DNA of 64,000 nucleotides, taken from positions 36,057,382 to 36,121,381 of the forward strand of contig NC_061863.1 of the NCBI RefSeq assembly GCF_907164915.1, given 5' to 3'. The position numbers and the translations under genes are program-made. Shown here in pieces: positions 37,281-49,659 of this stretch. Below the pieces are notes generated by a model, which was given only the letters and a program-made list of their open reading frames with translations, was not told the DNA's origin and ran no database searches. Every line of letters starts with the position of its first letter. The stretch's first letter is position 1. This DNA is from Impatiens glandulifera. Its lineage: Eukaryota; Streptophyta; Magnoliopsida; Ericales; Balsaminaceae.

Positions 37281-37330
37281 ATCTTTAAATATATACACGT
37301 GGTCAAATTAAAAACCCATTTATGATTGAG
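37281..37330 (+). promoter_or_regulatory. Possible core promoter with G-box
   Basis: TTTAAATATATACACGTGGTC contains a TATA-like ATATATA directly followed by a CACGTG G-box (37296-37301) and a GGTCAA W-box core. It lies about 350 bp before the inferred end of the first non-coding exon of the demethylase gene. Position and motifs fit a promoter, but the start site is not known. A second TATA-like element (CTTATATAGA, about 37420) is an alternative. Confidence 0.35.
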
Positions 37331-37607
37331 ACTCAGAATTATTAGCTAATAAGTTATTTTTGCTGCTTCTTCTTCTTCTTTCATCTCACAGACTTGTGAG
37401 TTTGATGCGGCTTAGTCTTCTTATATAGAATTGAGACTCACTTCAAGGTCTTCCTTATTTCTTCCTTTTATTTATTTATTTATTTATCAAAATCAAATCT
37501 TGATTTTACTAATATCATCATCTTCAGCTCAATTCTCGGATTTACTAATTCAGGCGCCATTTTCATCCAAAACCCTAAAAGGAGAAACCCCAACTGGGTG
37601 CTGAGAG

Positions 37608-38072
37608 ATGAAAAGATGGGTTTTTTTCTAGAGAGAGAAAGGAAGAGTTTACAGGTATGTATGTATGTCATTCTTATAATGGGAATTGCTTAAAACTACT
37701 GATCAAACTTTCCATATGGATTTGCATCTATTTTACATTAACCCCCATCTCAAGAAAAGATTTTGTTTTTTATTATTTATTTCCTTCTACATTTCATACT
37801 TGTAACTTGTGTATCTATATTATTTTGTTGTATCACTAACTTTAAAGATAAACCTTCCATCTTTATCACTAAAATCTTCAAAACAATTCTAATTTACTTT
37901 ACTGATTTGATTTCCCCTCTACATTAATTACCCAAATCACATTTTGTTGATCCATGTGTGTTTCTTCTTTAGGGAAAGATTTGATTCTGGGAATTGAAAC
38001 AAAAGGCGATTGGATTGGATTGGGACTATATTTTCAGAATTACAGTGCTTTCTTTGAATGACAATACTATAA
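37608..38072 (+). promoter_or_regulatory. 5' leader with intron and two tiny uORFs
   Basis: The leader of the demethylase gene probably has a non-coding exon ending ACAG|GTATGT at 37654. An intron (37655-37972, ending TTCTTTAG) follows, then exon 2. Two upstream ORFs would be in the mRNA: 37608-37631 (7 codons plus stop, MKRWVFF) and 38058-38072 (MTIL plus stop, 68 bases before the main ATG). An AAACCCTAA telo-box lies at 37570-37578. Such leaders often temper translation, but that is inference here. Confidence 0.5.
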
Positions 38073-38140
38073 GTTTGTGTTATATAGATAGAAGAGAGGG
38101 ACAAAACAATTAGGTGCAACAAACATCCGATCAACCAGCC

Positions 38141-41100
38141 ATGAATCAACGAGGATTTATGGCTCCACCTGAAAACAATGCTAAGTTCGGTTCATCTTTC
38201 TATCCTCTAATTCCAGCTAAACCACCACCCATTCTTTCAAGGCAAAATGGCTATCCAATCGAAGCACACGTCAACCAACAACAAGAATTCACCCCGGTTC
38301 GCCATTTCAGAAAGAGCAAGGGCCTCACCATTCGGGCGGCGGCCTTGCATCGAAACGAGGGTCTATACAACCACCAAGATCTTCCAACCCAAAATGTAAG
38401 TTTTCATTCTAATTCGAACTCTTACATGCCTACATTACCCATCATAGAAGGCTCGTCGTGGAATGATAACAACTTGAGTAGTACAAAAGGTCCAAATGAA
38501 GGACCGTCTTGGGCTATTACGTCTAAGGATAATCTTATGCTAGTCAAGGGGAAAGCGATTGCAGCCTTAGAAACCCCAAAACCCATTGAAGAAAACACAC
38601 CACCACAAACCAACCTAGATTCCTTTTCTCATCTAAACGACAGCAACTGGACAGATTGCAATTTTACCAAATTATTGATGGAAACTGAAGATTTCGGCCT
38701 TGATTCACTTCTGTGGAGCAATACAGACATCTTTACAGAAACTGCTAGAGGTAAGCAATCAATCAACCAACCAACCAATTTTGTTTTGATTTCTAGTTTA
38801 GCTTTTTTCTTAACATATATAATTTTTCAACATGTAGATGAATCAGCAGCATTGGAATTTAAACCAGTCTACGATCTAAACTCACCACCAGAATCTGAGG
38901 CCGATGCTATCTCTTGTGGAACAAATTTGTTCAAATTTAGAGTAGCGACCCCAGATCATACGAAGCAAGTTGAGAGCCGATATCATGTATCAGCAGATGA
39001 GAATTCCAGTCAGGAGAAGGAATTTGCAGTTCCTGCTGAAAATGTGAATGTCCTTGAAACATTAGCAGCTAATGGTTCTTCAGAGGTTATTGATATAAAC
39101 ATCTTACAGCAGCAGGAAGGAGGTAAAGGTACTGACCCGAACAAGACTCCAAAGCAGAAAACACCCAAAAGACGCAAGCACAGGCCAAAGGTTATCATTG
39201 AAGGAAAAGCCAAAAAGATTCCAAAGGCGGCTAAGGGTAAGGGTGTAAAGAAGACCAGTCTAGGTGAAAAGAGAAAATACGTGCGAAAGAGCAACCTGGT
39301 GGAAATGGAAAATGGTGCAACTAATTCCAAGGAGAAGAAGCTGAATGGCAAGAGAAAGTATGCCAGGAAGAATAAAGAACCAATACCTGAACACCAACCA
39401 GAAACAAGTACAAAATCATGCAGGAAAGCATTGGATTTTGACCTGGAAATTGAACAAGGGCTTGAAATCCAGATGGAAGCAAGAAATGAAGTGAATCAAG
39501 TTGTTGAGACAGATCAACATAATGCTTGTACTGTGCAAAATCTGAATCCAATAGCGAGAAGATTAAAGATAGGCCAATCGGACCAAACTAGAGAGCAAAA
39601 TAACCAAGTGACCGCTGCTCAAGAAAACCTCTTTCATGATATTAGACAGACAGATGAGAATTCCGGAATCTTGGAAGGGAATCCATTGCTTAGCAAGAGA
39701 AGCAGCAGTGACCATTTAGTGACTGGACCAGAATTCCTTAAGAAAATGAGAACAGAGAATGGTTTTCTTCAAATGCCACTTAACTCTCCTCCAACTGTTC
39801 CAAGTAGTTCAAAACGTATTTCAACCAGTGTAAGGAACTTCAACATGTTAAGCAGTCCAAATTGCTATTACTTTGGAGATGGGTTAATTTCCAGAGTAAA
39901 TGATACATTCACAACTAACAACAGTGTTGATTTTAGCTCTCATTCAGAGGCTGCCATGCCAAATACACACCAGCCACAGACTGTGGCTTCCTTTCCGTTC
40001 AATATTGAAAATTCTCAAAGTTCAGTCTATTTGTGCAATAATATCCTGGGAATGCCTCACACAGACCAGCAATCGTTGAGCCAAAACCAGAGAGCCTTTT
40101 CAGTTGGTTATCATCAGCAAGGAACAAAATCCAGTGAGATCAAGGCATTACAAGAGCAGCATTTGGAACAAGGAGCGCCATCCAAAGTAGTGGTGACTGA
40201 TAAGAATAAAACCATCTCCCGAAAGCAGAAGCATGGATTGAACTGTACTCCTAATGTGTCCGTCAATGAAAAAGGTACTTCCAAAAACCTGGAATATTCA
40301 CAAGAACCAAAAAAATAAACAAATTATCGTTAGATATTTTTACTCAATCGTGATCACAAAATTTTTGGATCATCCAGATTATAGTGTAATATTTGCTGCT
40401 TCATTTGGTATACAAAATATTTTTTTAATTATGATCCAAAATATACTGTAAAATTTTTGGATCATCCAGATTATAGTGTAAGATTTTTTTTTCCATCATG
40501 ATTTTTGACAAACATAAAAAATGTAGATTTTTAAGATCATGATGAACATGAAAGAAGTTTGGTAACAAAACAGCTTAAGTTGTACTTAACCATCTTTTTG
40601 TGATGCTTTTAAGCAGGCCTACTACAAAAGGAGAAGGAGAAAATAATTACAGTTGATCAACTAATTGACAGATTAAAGGATCTAAGTATCTACGATTATA
40701 GGGAAACAACAAAAGGCAAAATGGCACTTGTGCCCTACAAAGAAGTTGACGCAGTTGTTCCTTACGAAGGATTCGACATTGGCAAGAAGAAGCAGCAACG
40801 TCCAAAAGTAGACCTTGACCCGGAGACAGATAGAGTCTGGAAATTACTAATGGGTAGTAAGGAAGGAAGTGAAGCCAATGAAGCTGAAGATAAAGATAAA
40901 GCCAGTGAAAAATGGTGGGACGAAGAAAGGAAAGTATTCCATGGACGAGTAGAGTCTTTTATTGCGCGCATGCATCTTGTCCAAGGTAAGTAATTGTATA
41001 TTCATTCTTCACACTATTTAAGCGAATGATTATATGTCGTCACAAAATATTAATCTTGGAATATTTTACCATGCAATATCAGTATTATATATATAAAAGT

Positions 41101-44100
41101 GCAATCTCTTCACAGGAGATAGACGTTTCTCGCGATGGAAGGGATCGGTAGTGGACTCCGTCATAGGAGTATTTCTTACTCAAAATGTTTCAGACCATCT
41201 ATCAAGGTAAATTCATTATCTATATACAAAATAACAAAAATGACTACATATGCTTGAAATGATAACATTATTTTTATTTACCTGTGTAAGCAGCTCGGCG
41301 TTCATGTCCCTTGTTGCAAAATATGCCGCTCCAAAGGAAAGCCCAGTCCAAAATTGGTTCCAAGGCGAATCAAGTGTATCAGAAAAGGCACCAATTCTTC
41401 AAGAGAATCTTTTCACGCATGTTGTATCAGAAAAGGCACAAATTCTTCACGAGAATCTTTTCACACGTATATCAGAAAATGCACCAATTCTTCACGAGAA
41501 TCTTTTCACGCATGTTGTATCAGAAAAGGCACCAATTCTTCGCGAGAATCTTTTCCCACATGTTGTATCAGAAAAGGCACCAATTCTTCACGAGAATCTT
41601 TTCACACATGTTGTATCAGAAAAGGCACCAATTCTTCACGAGAATCTTTTCACACATGTTGTATCAGAAAAAGTGCCAGAACGCCCAAGCGTACCTAATT
41701 CCTACAGCAAGCAAGGTAAGGAGGATTTTGGTTCTTCAGATAATCCAAATTGTGATCTTCAACTCCATGATGAAGTTATATCTTGGGTAGAACCTAGTTC
41801 TAAACCACAAAAAAGTATGAATCGTCTCCATTATCCTTCTTCATCTACTCATTTCCATACAACAGCTCAAACTACAACATTTGAGGAATGGAGGTCTCGA
41901 GACCAACTGTTTCATAGGTCTACTGATCTGAATTTTCGTAGGAATGATGCAACAGAAGTTAGGAGACAATTTTCCTTGTTGGACAAATATGATGACGCAA
42001 AATACTTATCCACTGGTGCCTTCGCAAAAACAGATTTTTATCCGATTAATGCAATAATGCAGCCGACAACACCAGAGAAGGGAAGAGGTAGTTTTTCTTT
42101 GTTTGGAAATGAAAGCACTTCTTCCGTGTCTCCATTTTGGTCTGAAGTTTCCAGCTCAAAGATGAATCATTCAAGCAAAAACATTGGAAATAAGGCAAAG
42201 GACATAGTAAGTACGGTCGTCCAAAATAGAAGGACTTCACTTTATGAAGCACAAAGAAATGGTTTATTAAGTGAACATATGAGCAGGAATCCAATTCAAG
42301 AACAATGTTTCCCCATTTCCTCACCTTATATCAACAAGTACACAAATTCTGCAGATACCCATAACCAAGAGAAACTGTCCTTACAACATCAGAAAGGATT
42401 CAATAGAGTACCCTCAAGACATGAGCAAATGAGCAGCAAAATTCAAATTGGTGACAGACAACAAGTTCCAATCAGCCCAAACAAGGGGATATTTATGTAT
42501 GATGAAATGCCGAATTTTGATAATGTGGGTAGACAACAAGTTCCAATCAGTCCAAACAAGGGGATATTTCCGTCTACTGAAATGCTGTATTTAGATAATG
42601 GGAGTAGACAAGTTCCAATCAGCCCAAACAAAGGGATATTTCTGTCTGATGAAATGCTGAATTTAGATAATGGGAACAGACAACAAGTTCCAAATCATCC
42701 AATGTACAAGAGGCAAGCAATCATCCCAGACAAGAGGATATTTGTGGCTGATGAAACACCGATATTAGAAAACGGGGGAAGACAGCAAGTTCCAAATGAT
42801 CCAATGTACAAGAGACAAACAAACAGCTCAGAAAAGAGTACATTTGTGGGTGATGACATACTGAAATTAGATAATGGAGCAGTTGATAGTGTAAGTGCAA
42901 AGGAACATGTACATTCTTCTGGTGAGTCAAATCATGGAACGGCTGTGAATACCTCAAGCAAAAAGAAGGCAAAGCCCGAGAATGAGAAAGCTAAACCATT
43001 TGACTGGGACAGTTTGAGAAGAGATGTGGAGGCCAATGGGAAAAGAAAAGAGAGACGCAGTGATGCAATGGACTCATTAGATTATGACGCAATAAGAAAA
43101 GCAACTGTTCGTGAAATCTCAAATACAATCAAAGAAAGAGGAATGAACAACATGTTGGCTGAACGCATCAAGGTAATGTACTCCAAAGTGATCAGCATTT
43201 CTCAATTTACATTGAGTATTGCTGAAATGGATCATGAAATAAAGGCAGATTCAATAATAAGAATAACCCTTCTTTGCAGGACTTTCTTGATCGACTGGTC
43301 AAAGAACATGGAGCAGTTGACCTTGAATGGTTGCGAGATGTCCCTCCAGATAAATCAAAGTAAGCCTCTGCAGACACTTCTTGTTTGCACTAAATGATCC
43401 ATTTATCAGACTCTCTGTTATTCTTACAAGTAGTAATTTACTAATGCAGGGACTTTCTTTTGAGTATTCGAGGATTAGGGTTGAAAAGCGTAGAATGTGT
43501 GCGGCTATTAACACTCCATCATCTTGCTTTCCCGGTAAGTTTTTTTTATTTGCTATAAATTGTTCACTTGTAAGTAATTGTTCTCCTCTCGCAAATATCA
43601 TGGTAATCTTTTGTTTCTCAGGTTGACACTAATGTTGGAAGGATAGCTGTGAGGCTTGGGTGGGTTCCACTTCGACCTCTGCCTGAGTCACTTCAGCTAC
43701 ATCTCCTTGAACTGTAAGTAAAATAAATCTAGTTATAAAATTGGAACTAATCTTCATAGAAGAAAGACTTACATTTCACAATACAGGTATCCAATGCTTG
43801 AGACAATTCAAAAATATTTATGGCCTAGGTTATGCAAGCTCGATCAGAGAACACTGTAAGCGGAATCTCTAGTTTCTATAAAGATTTTTTGTACTTCAAT
43901 TCAACAGATTTTCACTGATCAATAAAATTGGAAATGCAGATATGAACTACACTACCAAATGATTACATTTGGAAAGGTATGTCTAAAAAATGTCATTATA
44001 TATATATATAACATAAAAAAATTTGGCTTGGGAAAGTTCCATTATTGTAAAAACAAAAGAGCCCTCAATATTTTTATCTCATTAATGTACTCCTTTGATC

Positions 44101-47100
44101 CATGGCAGGTTTTCTGCACTAAAAGCAAACCAAATTGTAATGCATGCCCGTTGAGAGGAGAATGCAGACATTTTGCAAGTGCTTTTGCAAGGTATATTTT
44201 CACTAGTTTCAATTAGTTCATAATCATCTATGACAACAGAAGTAACTAATTGTGTGGCTCACTTGAGTCAGGAAAGAATAACTTTCCATTGTCATTTGTT
44301 AATAGTAGAGATTAATGTGCTCATTAACACTAGCAGACAACAAATTTAAGTGACATGGGCTGTTTTGTTACAACTCTTTTTCATGTTGATCGTGTTTTAA
44401 TCTACATTTGTTATGTTTGTTAAAAATCACAATAATCTAAAAACTAATATGATTCAAAAAATTATTTGATCATGAACAAGAAAAAATATCTATACCAAAT
44501 GAATGAAAATAAAATACTATAATTTGGTCATGATCAAGAAAATAAATTACATACCAAATTAATCAACAAAAATTACACCAGGACACAAAAATAATATGAT
44601 CATGATCTAAAAGAAGTCTTATACCAAACGGAAAAATAAATAGTTTCACTTTTAACTTTGACTACAATGAGATAGTAATTGTGATAGTAACTAGGATGTG
44701 ATAAAATACTAGTTACCAAATAGGCTCATTTTTCTTTTTTCTACAAAAAGAACACATGTATAGACATCTTTTTTGAAAATGGATCCATGTAGATCATGTC
44801 ATCAAATATAAAAAGTTCTTGTTAATATGTGCAATGTGCTCATGATTTGGTTCATGATCACAACACTCTAAATTCTGGGGGAACTTACTGTTTCAAGTCT
44901 CTCTTTCTTGTTTCTTTACTCTTCTGAGCAAAAAACAAAAAATGTATACATATATATAAAAATGAAAATTCCAAATTTTACGAATTTTAATTCCACATAA
45001 TCATCATATTTATAACAAAAAGAAAAGTGAGAAAAAATATCTTACTTTGGAAGTATAGATAATGTGACCTCTTGTCTATTGCAGTGCGAGGCTATCCTTA
45101 CCAGGTCCAGAAGAAGGAGGAAAGATAGTATTTACTTCAAGTGTTCCAACTCCTGTAAAAATGAAGCCTTTACAACTTCCTACAGCTTCTAACAGCATTT
45201 TATCCGAAGAGTTGGGATCTATAAATCGTACTTATGAACCTATTGTTGAGGAACCAGCCTCCCCACCAGAGCCAGAAAGAGTTGAAATAACACAAAGTGA
45301 TATTGAGGATTTATTTTACGAGGACCCTGATGAAATTCCCACTATCAAACTGAATATTGAAGAGTTCACACAGAATCTGCATAGTTACATGCAAGAAAAC
45401 ATGGATCTACAAGAAAGTGATTTTTCCAAAGCCTTGGTTGCATTGACTCCAGAGATTGCTTCTATCCCAGCTGCTAAACTGAAGAATGTGAGTCGATTAA
45501 GGACGGAGCATCAAGTGTAAGTAGACAGGCCATGCATAAATTTCAGTAAGATGATAATATAAAGAAAAGAAAAAAGTACTGAGAAATCATTAGTCCTAGG
45601 CCATGCATATATATTTAAAAAAATTATGGACAGCCATAACTTCCTTTAACATTTAAAAACAAGAGTACATAGTTTTCTTCAATAATTGATTTTATTTTTC
45701 CTTTCCTCTACAGGTATGAACTTCCAGATTCACATCCACTCCTAAAAGAGGTTACCTTTACTCTTTCAGTTTTTTTTCTTTGTATTTCTTTAGCACTGAT
45801 TTTCCATTAGCCATTTAACTTCCACTTACCCATTATACAACATTACTCAGATGGAAAGACGAGAACCAGATGATCCCAGTCCATATCTTCTAGCTATATG
45901 GACACCTGGTAATCAATTTCATTTATAATATATTGATTAATTTTAGTATCAGTGGATTATGTCCAAAACAAAATGAAAAACTATATTTGCCATATTTGTT
46001 TTTCTACAAAGAAGAAAATGTCAGCCATTGTTTTTTATGGTATTCCTATCATCTTGGTGGTATTCTTATCAGGTGAAACTGCTAGTTCTATTCAACTACC
46101 AGAAAGAAGTTGTGGGTCTCAAGATACAAGCAATTTGTGCAATGAAAGCACATGTTTTTCATGCAATAGTATAAGAGAAGCAAATGCACAAATAGTACGG
46201 GGAACACTTCTGGTGAGATAATGCTAGTCTAGTATAGACAATGCCATTGTTGCATAATGTAATCAATATCTCATATGTACCTTCCTGCAGATACCATGTC
46301 GTACAGCAATGAGGGGAAGTTTTCCACTCAATGGCACATATTTCCAAGTCAATGAGGTTAAGATCTACTGCTTCATATATTTCTTTAACAAGTCTATTTA
46401 AAGAAAATGTTCAATACAAGAAAAAGACTAGTTTCTAGTTACTAGAATGTCTTATGGATCGTAACATACCAAAGGATTAGAGTTAACAGTGTTCAGGTCA
46501 CTTCTCACAGTAATTGTGTGTTATATAAATCAAGAAAACACTTACTTCCATGTAGAGTTATGTAAAGCAATTTGAGAGGGAGTTGTCAAAAGTCTCAACT
46601 ATAAACTAAAACTTTGTTCCTTTCAACACATAATCATTACAAATAATCAATTACAGATGTTTGCTGATCATGAATCAAGTGTTAATCCAATCAATGTTCC
46701 AAGATCATTATTATGGAACTTACCGAGAAGGACCGTATGCTTTGGAACATCGGTGACATCCATATTTAAAGGTAATTAATTCAATCTTCAAATAATAAAA
46801 TCAAATATGCATATCTTTTAATATGCTTTTGAATCTGAAAGATAACTTTCTTAATATTGTTATTGAACAGGGTTGTCAACTGAGGGAATTCAGCAATGCT
46901 TCTGGAGAGGTACATAACACTCTTCTCCCAAAATTTTCTACAAGTATCTAGTGATTCTTGAAAATGTAACTGTTGAAATTGACACACATAAGTTCCTAAA
47001 ATACTTCTCAGCCTCTGCAGAATAAGTTTACTTTTATTAGTATATACGTAAATTAGGAATACACTGTTTACCTCATACTGCTCACTTCTTTCATATGATA

Positions 47101-48244
47101 TTTATAAAAAAAACTAAATAGAACCATCTCTCCAATCTATGGTCATCGTGTACATCATTAAAAAGAAATACTGAACTCCACAAATCCATACACATTTTAA
47201 TCTTAGAATCATTTGACACGACCCTCCTTCAATTAATCTTACCTATTTTCTCGCATTTGCCATCCTATTAAATAACTTTGTATTTTGGTCACTTACATTA
47301 AGGCACATACATCTACTTCTTTCTCTTATTAAGTCTTACCACAACCTTCTCAAGACATAGGGAAACAAAATCACTTAGCTTTGGACAATCTTTGGTGACA
47401 TTGATTGATGTAAAACACCTTCCTCTTCAATCAAATCAATAGAACTGAGGTCCCTGCAAAGAGAGGACCAGTTAGCTTTTAAAATTTGATCTCACATCAA
47501 TGTTTCATCCTTCAATCATCCCTTTAATAATCGTCATCTTTTTAGCCAAGATAAAAGGAACTATGCAATAATACTCCACTCGCCACACCATGTAGACACC
47601 TCATCCATAAAGGACTCGACAATCAACACTTATTCTCAAATCTAGAAAGCAAATTAAACAGGCGACGATCACAATTCTATGTTACATGCTAATTTATCTT
47701 TGAAGAGACTCCACAAGCTTATGACTGATACTCTATTATCTATTAATTTCTTTCTTTGATTACCAATAAGAAGAGTTTATGGTGTTTAACTTGTTCAAAG
47801 AAGTATCAGTTTGATCTCATAGTCACACAATTATAGTTGACTAATAACCATAATAAATTGATATACACAATATAATTAACAAAGGACATTATGATAAAAA
47901 ATTGTCATATACATAAATTTACGCTTATTCTTGTTTTGTTGTTTTTGGCTAATCAGAAGTTCCAAAATACGCTTATGGGAGATTCACCTCAACCTATGTG
48001 ATACGAAAAAAGTTATAGATGTTCCTGTATAACCTAATCAAGAAACTAATTACTCAATGATTGATCCTCTACCAAGTTGCTTGTTAATTAAATAGGTTCT
48101 AATGTTTGGTTCATTTTACTTGCAGGATTTGTTTGTGTGAGGGGATTCGATCAAAAATCAAGAGTACCTCGACCTCTCTTAGCCAGATTGCACTTCTCAG
48201 CAAGCAAATTGGTGAAAGTGAAAAACGACGAGAAAAAAAAGTAA
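38141..48244 (+). CDS. DME: DEMETER/ROS1-family 5-methylcytosine DNA glycosylase
   Basis: Nuclear bifunctional DNA glycosylase/lyase that excises 5-methylcytosine in active DNA demethylation. Exons: 38141-38750, 38838-40274, 40617-40985, 41116-41206, 41294-43172, 43280-43359, 43450-43534, 43622-43713, 43787-43855, 43940-43976, 44109-44191, 45085-45516, 45714-45750, 45851-45908, 46073-46212, 46291-46356, 46657-46771, 46871-46909, 48126-48244. All introns are GT-AG and the frame is intact, giving 1945 aa. In order: basic TPKRRKHRPKV region (about 340-420), domain A with ALVPYK and RPKVDLDPETDRVW (about 720-805), glycosylase first half DRRFSRWKGSVVDSVIGVFL (about 806-850), long disordered insert, helix-hairpin-helix GLGLKSVECVRLL with catalytic Lys1501 and VDTNVGR with Asp1519, Fe-S cluster CTKSKPNCNACPLRGEC (Cys1586, 1593, 1596, 1602), then permuted CXXC and RRM-like domain B. 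Length and N-terminus favour DME over shorter ROS1 types; paralog assignment is uncertain. The ATG at 38141 is the first in frame; upstream codons lack ATG. Confidence 0.96.
38751..38837 (+). other. 87-nt in-frame, stop-free intron of the demethylase gene
   Basis: The donor AGAG|GTAAGC and acceptor CATGTAG are good. The interior is T-rich (TTTTGTTTTGATTTC..., hydrophobic if translated), and family alignment favours splicing it out. It is exactly 29 codons long with no stop, so retaining it would insert a hydrophobic 29-residue segment without breaking the protein. Confidence 0.85.
40349..40481. repeat. 33 bp direct duplication in a demethylase intron
   Basis: AAAATTTTTGGATCATCCAG followed by ATTATAGTGTAA occurs twice (about 40360 and 40450), about 93 bp apart, within intron 40275-40616. 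Related GATCATGATC-rich sequence lies in the intron 44192-45084, which suggests a small dispersed AT-rich element family. Confidence 0.7.
41376..41660 (+). repeat. 48 bp x 6 coding minisatellite in the demethylase (residues 864-958)
   Basis: Six head-to-tail units, five of 48 bp and one of 45 bp, encode VSEKAPILHENLFTHV-type 16-residue repeats. They lie in the non-conserved insert just after the first half of the glycosylase fold. Units 3-6 are nearly identical, so expansion is recent. The unit is a multiple of three, so all three forward frames stay open; the other two frames are shadows. Confidence 0.95.
42456..42881 (+). repeat. About 75-100 bp x 5 coding repeat in the demethylase (residues 1224-1365)
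   Basis: Five diverged units begin RQQVPISPNKGIF or RQVPISPNKGIF or RQQVPNHPMYKRQ and end (D/E)NG(G/S/N/A). The first three are 24-25 residues and the last two are 34 residues with an added MYKRQ segment. The array is in the same disordered insert, upstream of the conserved FDWDSLRRDVE block. Confidence 0.9.
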
Positions 48245-49488
48245 ATTCTGATCTGGTAGAAGCAGAAAGAGTTAGATGATCTAAAGGAAAACTTCATTTG
48301 GTATACATTAATCTTAGAACAACAGGTCATTGGACTAACTAACTGGTTGTACATACAATTATATAACCTCTAGCATGAGGTTCTCTCTTGAGGCGCATTT
48401 TCCATTTTCATCCTTCCCAGCATTTAGTTTAGGGTGTAAATCATAAGGCCATGTTTGGTTCAATTCTTGCTCATAAAGGAGCCATTTTTTATTTTAATTT
48501 ATTATTTATCATAAATGAGTTGGAAAGAGAAGAGAAGAATGTAATTGGTACTCTTGAAATTGATGTATGCTAGATGCTTAGTGAAATAATCACATTAGTT
48601 TAAACTTTGAAAGCATATGCAGTCTAATTTTATTGTCAATAATATGTTTTCTCTTAATGTAAAAAAGATTATATAATTTACAGACAAAACTGATTTGACT
48701 TATTGGCAATTTCAAAGTTATAGGTTTTGGTGTAACAGAGATTTTAAAATTAAAAAGAAAGTTTGAGTATTACTAGATTATTAAATGGATGTGATATAGT
48801 TTTGGGGTTAGAAAAAGAAGGTAGTATGTGATTGATGCTAATCTGAGGTTGAAAAATTCAGCATTCATGACTTTATGTCAAGAAGAAACACTTGGTTCAA
48901 ACAGATCACAAACACCCCAGATCCCTAAGATGGATCAAACAGATCTTATGATGAAATTCTTGAAGGGATTACAAGTCTCACAAGAATGTTATTGATATAC
49001 ATTTAGCGAAAATCTAAACTGAAAAACATTTTATGTGTGTTTTTTATTACTCACTTGCATATTCTTAGAGGCTGTTTCTTTCTTTTAACTAAATCTACAG
49101 TTCCTCAAGATTCTTTCTTTCAATTGTATAGTTATTTGTGGTTTGTAGTAAATCAAATTAGAGACTAAAGCAATGTAAATCATGCCTAGGTTTTGATTAC
49201 TCATTTTTCATGAATAAATCAAACTTTTGAAAAATACCAAGACGATGAAACAATCATCTATTGATGTTAAGCAGCAAATGAAACAGAATCAACATATTCA
49301 CAAGATGTAGAGAGAGAAAGAAATCTTGCAAGTGATAATGAAATCAAAAATGATGTTCAAATGACCTTCTAAAACCTTAATCAGATTAAAAAGTATAAAT
49401 CTCTACAGAAATCCTATATGTAAAGAAATCTATACTCCGTGTGTGCGTGTGTAGACCGTATAGTGCAAGAGTTTAGCGTAAGACTAAC
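48245..49488. other. Demethylase 3' region and spacer
   Basis: The first 300-400 bp are the likely 3' UTR, though I see no strong poly(A) signal to fix its end. Around 48685-48840 broken frames (DLTYWQFQSYRF, NGCDIVLGLEKEG) loosely recall a copia gag. This is too weak to call. The rest is unassigned. Confidence 0.4.
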
Positions 49489-49609
49489 CTTCACGGTGAG
49501 AAAAGGGGCGGTGCGGTGCAGCAATTTGTGCGGCGATTTGAACGCGATTTGAACGAGGATTTGAACGGCGATTTGAGATTTTGACAAATGGTGTGCCCTT
49601 TCTTGACAT
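49489..49609 (-). CDS. Possible first coding exon of an unidentified gene
   Basis: An ATG at 49609 (minus) opens a 40-codon frame ending at GAAG|GTTAGT (49489), a good donor. The GC-richer sequence contrasts with its AT-rich surroundings and includes a GCGATTTGAAC repeat. The peptide is basic (MSRKGTPFVKISNRRS..., rich in Arg, Asn, Gln, Ala). A TTTGGCGCC E2F-type site lies about 45 bp upstream. I cannot find a convincing second exon before the demethylase 3' end, and I do not recognise the protein. It may equally be non-coding. Confidence 0.25.
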
Positions 49610-49650
49610 TGAGTATCAAAATGAGTTTTTTCATTAATGACATAAATGGT

Positions 49651-49659
49651 TTTGGCGCC
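49651..49659. promoter_or_regulatory. E2F-type site TTTGGCGCC
   Basis: The motif matches the plant E2F consensus TTTSSCGC exactly and is partly palindromic (TGGCGCCA). In this AT-rich window such a GC motif is rare. It sits just upstream of the minus-strand candidate exon, so it could drive an S-phase transcript; this is inference from position only. Confidence 0.4.

Noticed and set aside
38114..38140. Extended N-terminus of the demethylase from a GTG codon
   Set aside because: Plants rarely start at GTG; the first in-frame ATG is 38141 and the preceding nine codons show no family similarity.
41311..41790. Two other forward frames open across the 48 bp repeat (159 and 114 codons)
   Set aside because: They are open only because the repeat unit is a multiple of three; the real frame is fixed by conserved sequence on both sides.
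45952..46221. 89-codon ORF with a hydrophobic start
   Set aside because: It reads through an intron into demethylase exon 46073-46212; the hydrophobic part is intron.
48685..48840. copia gag fragment
   Set aside because: Only loose resemblance in short broken frames; not enough to claim an element.
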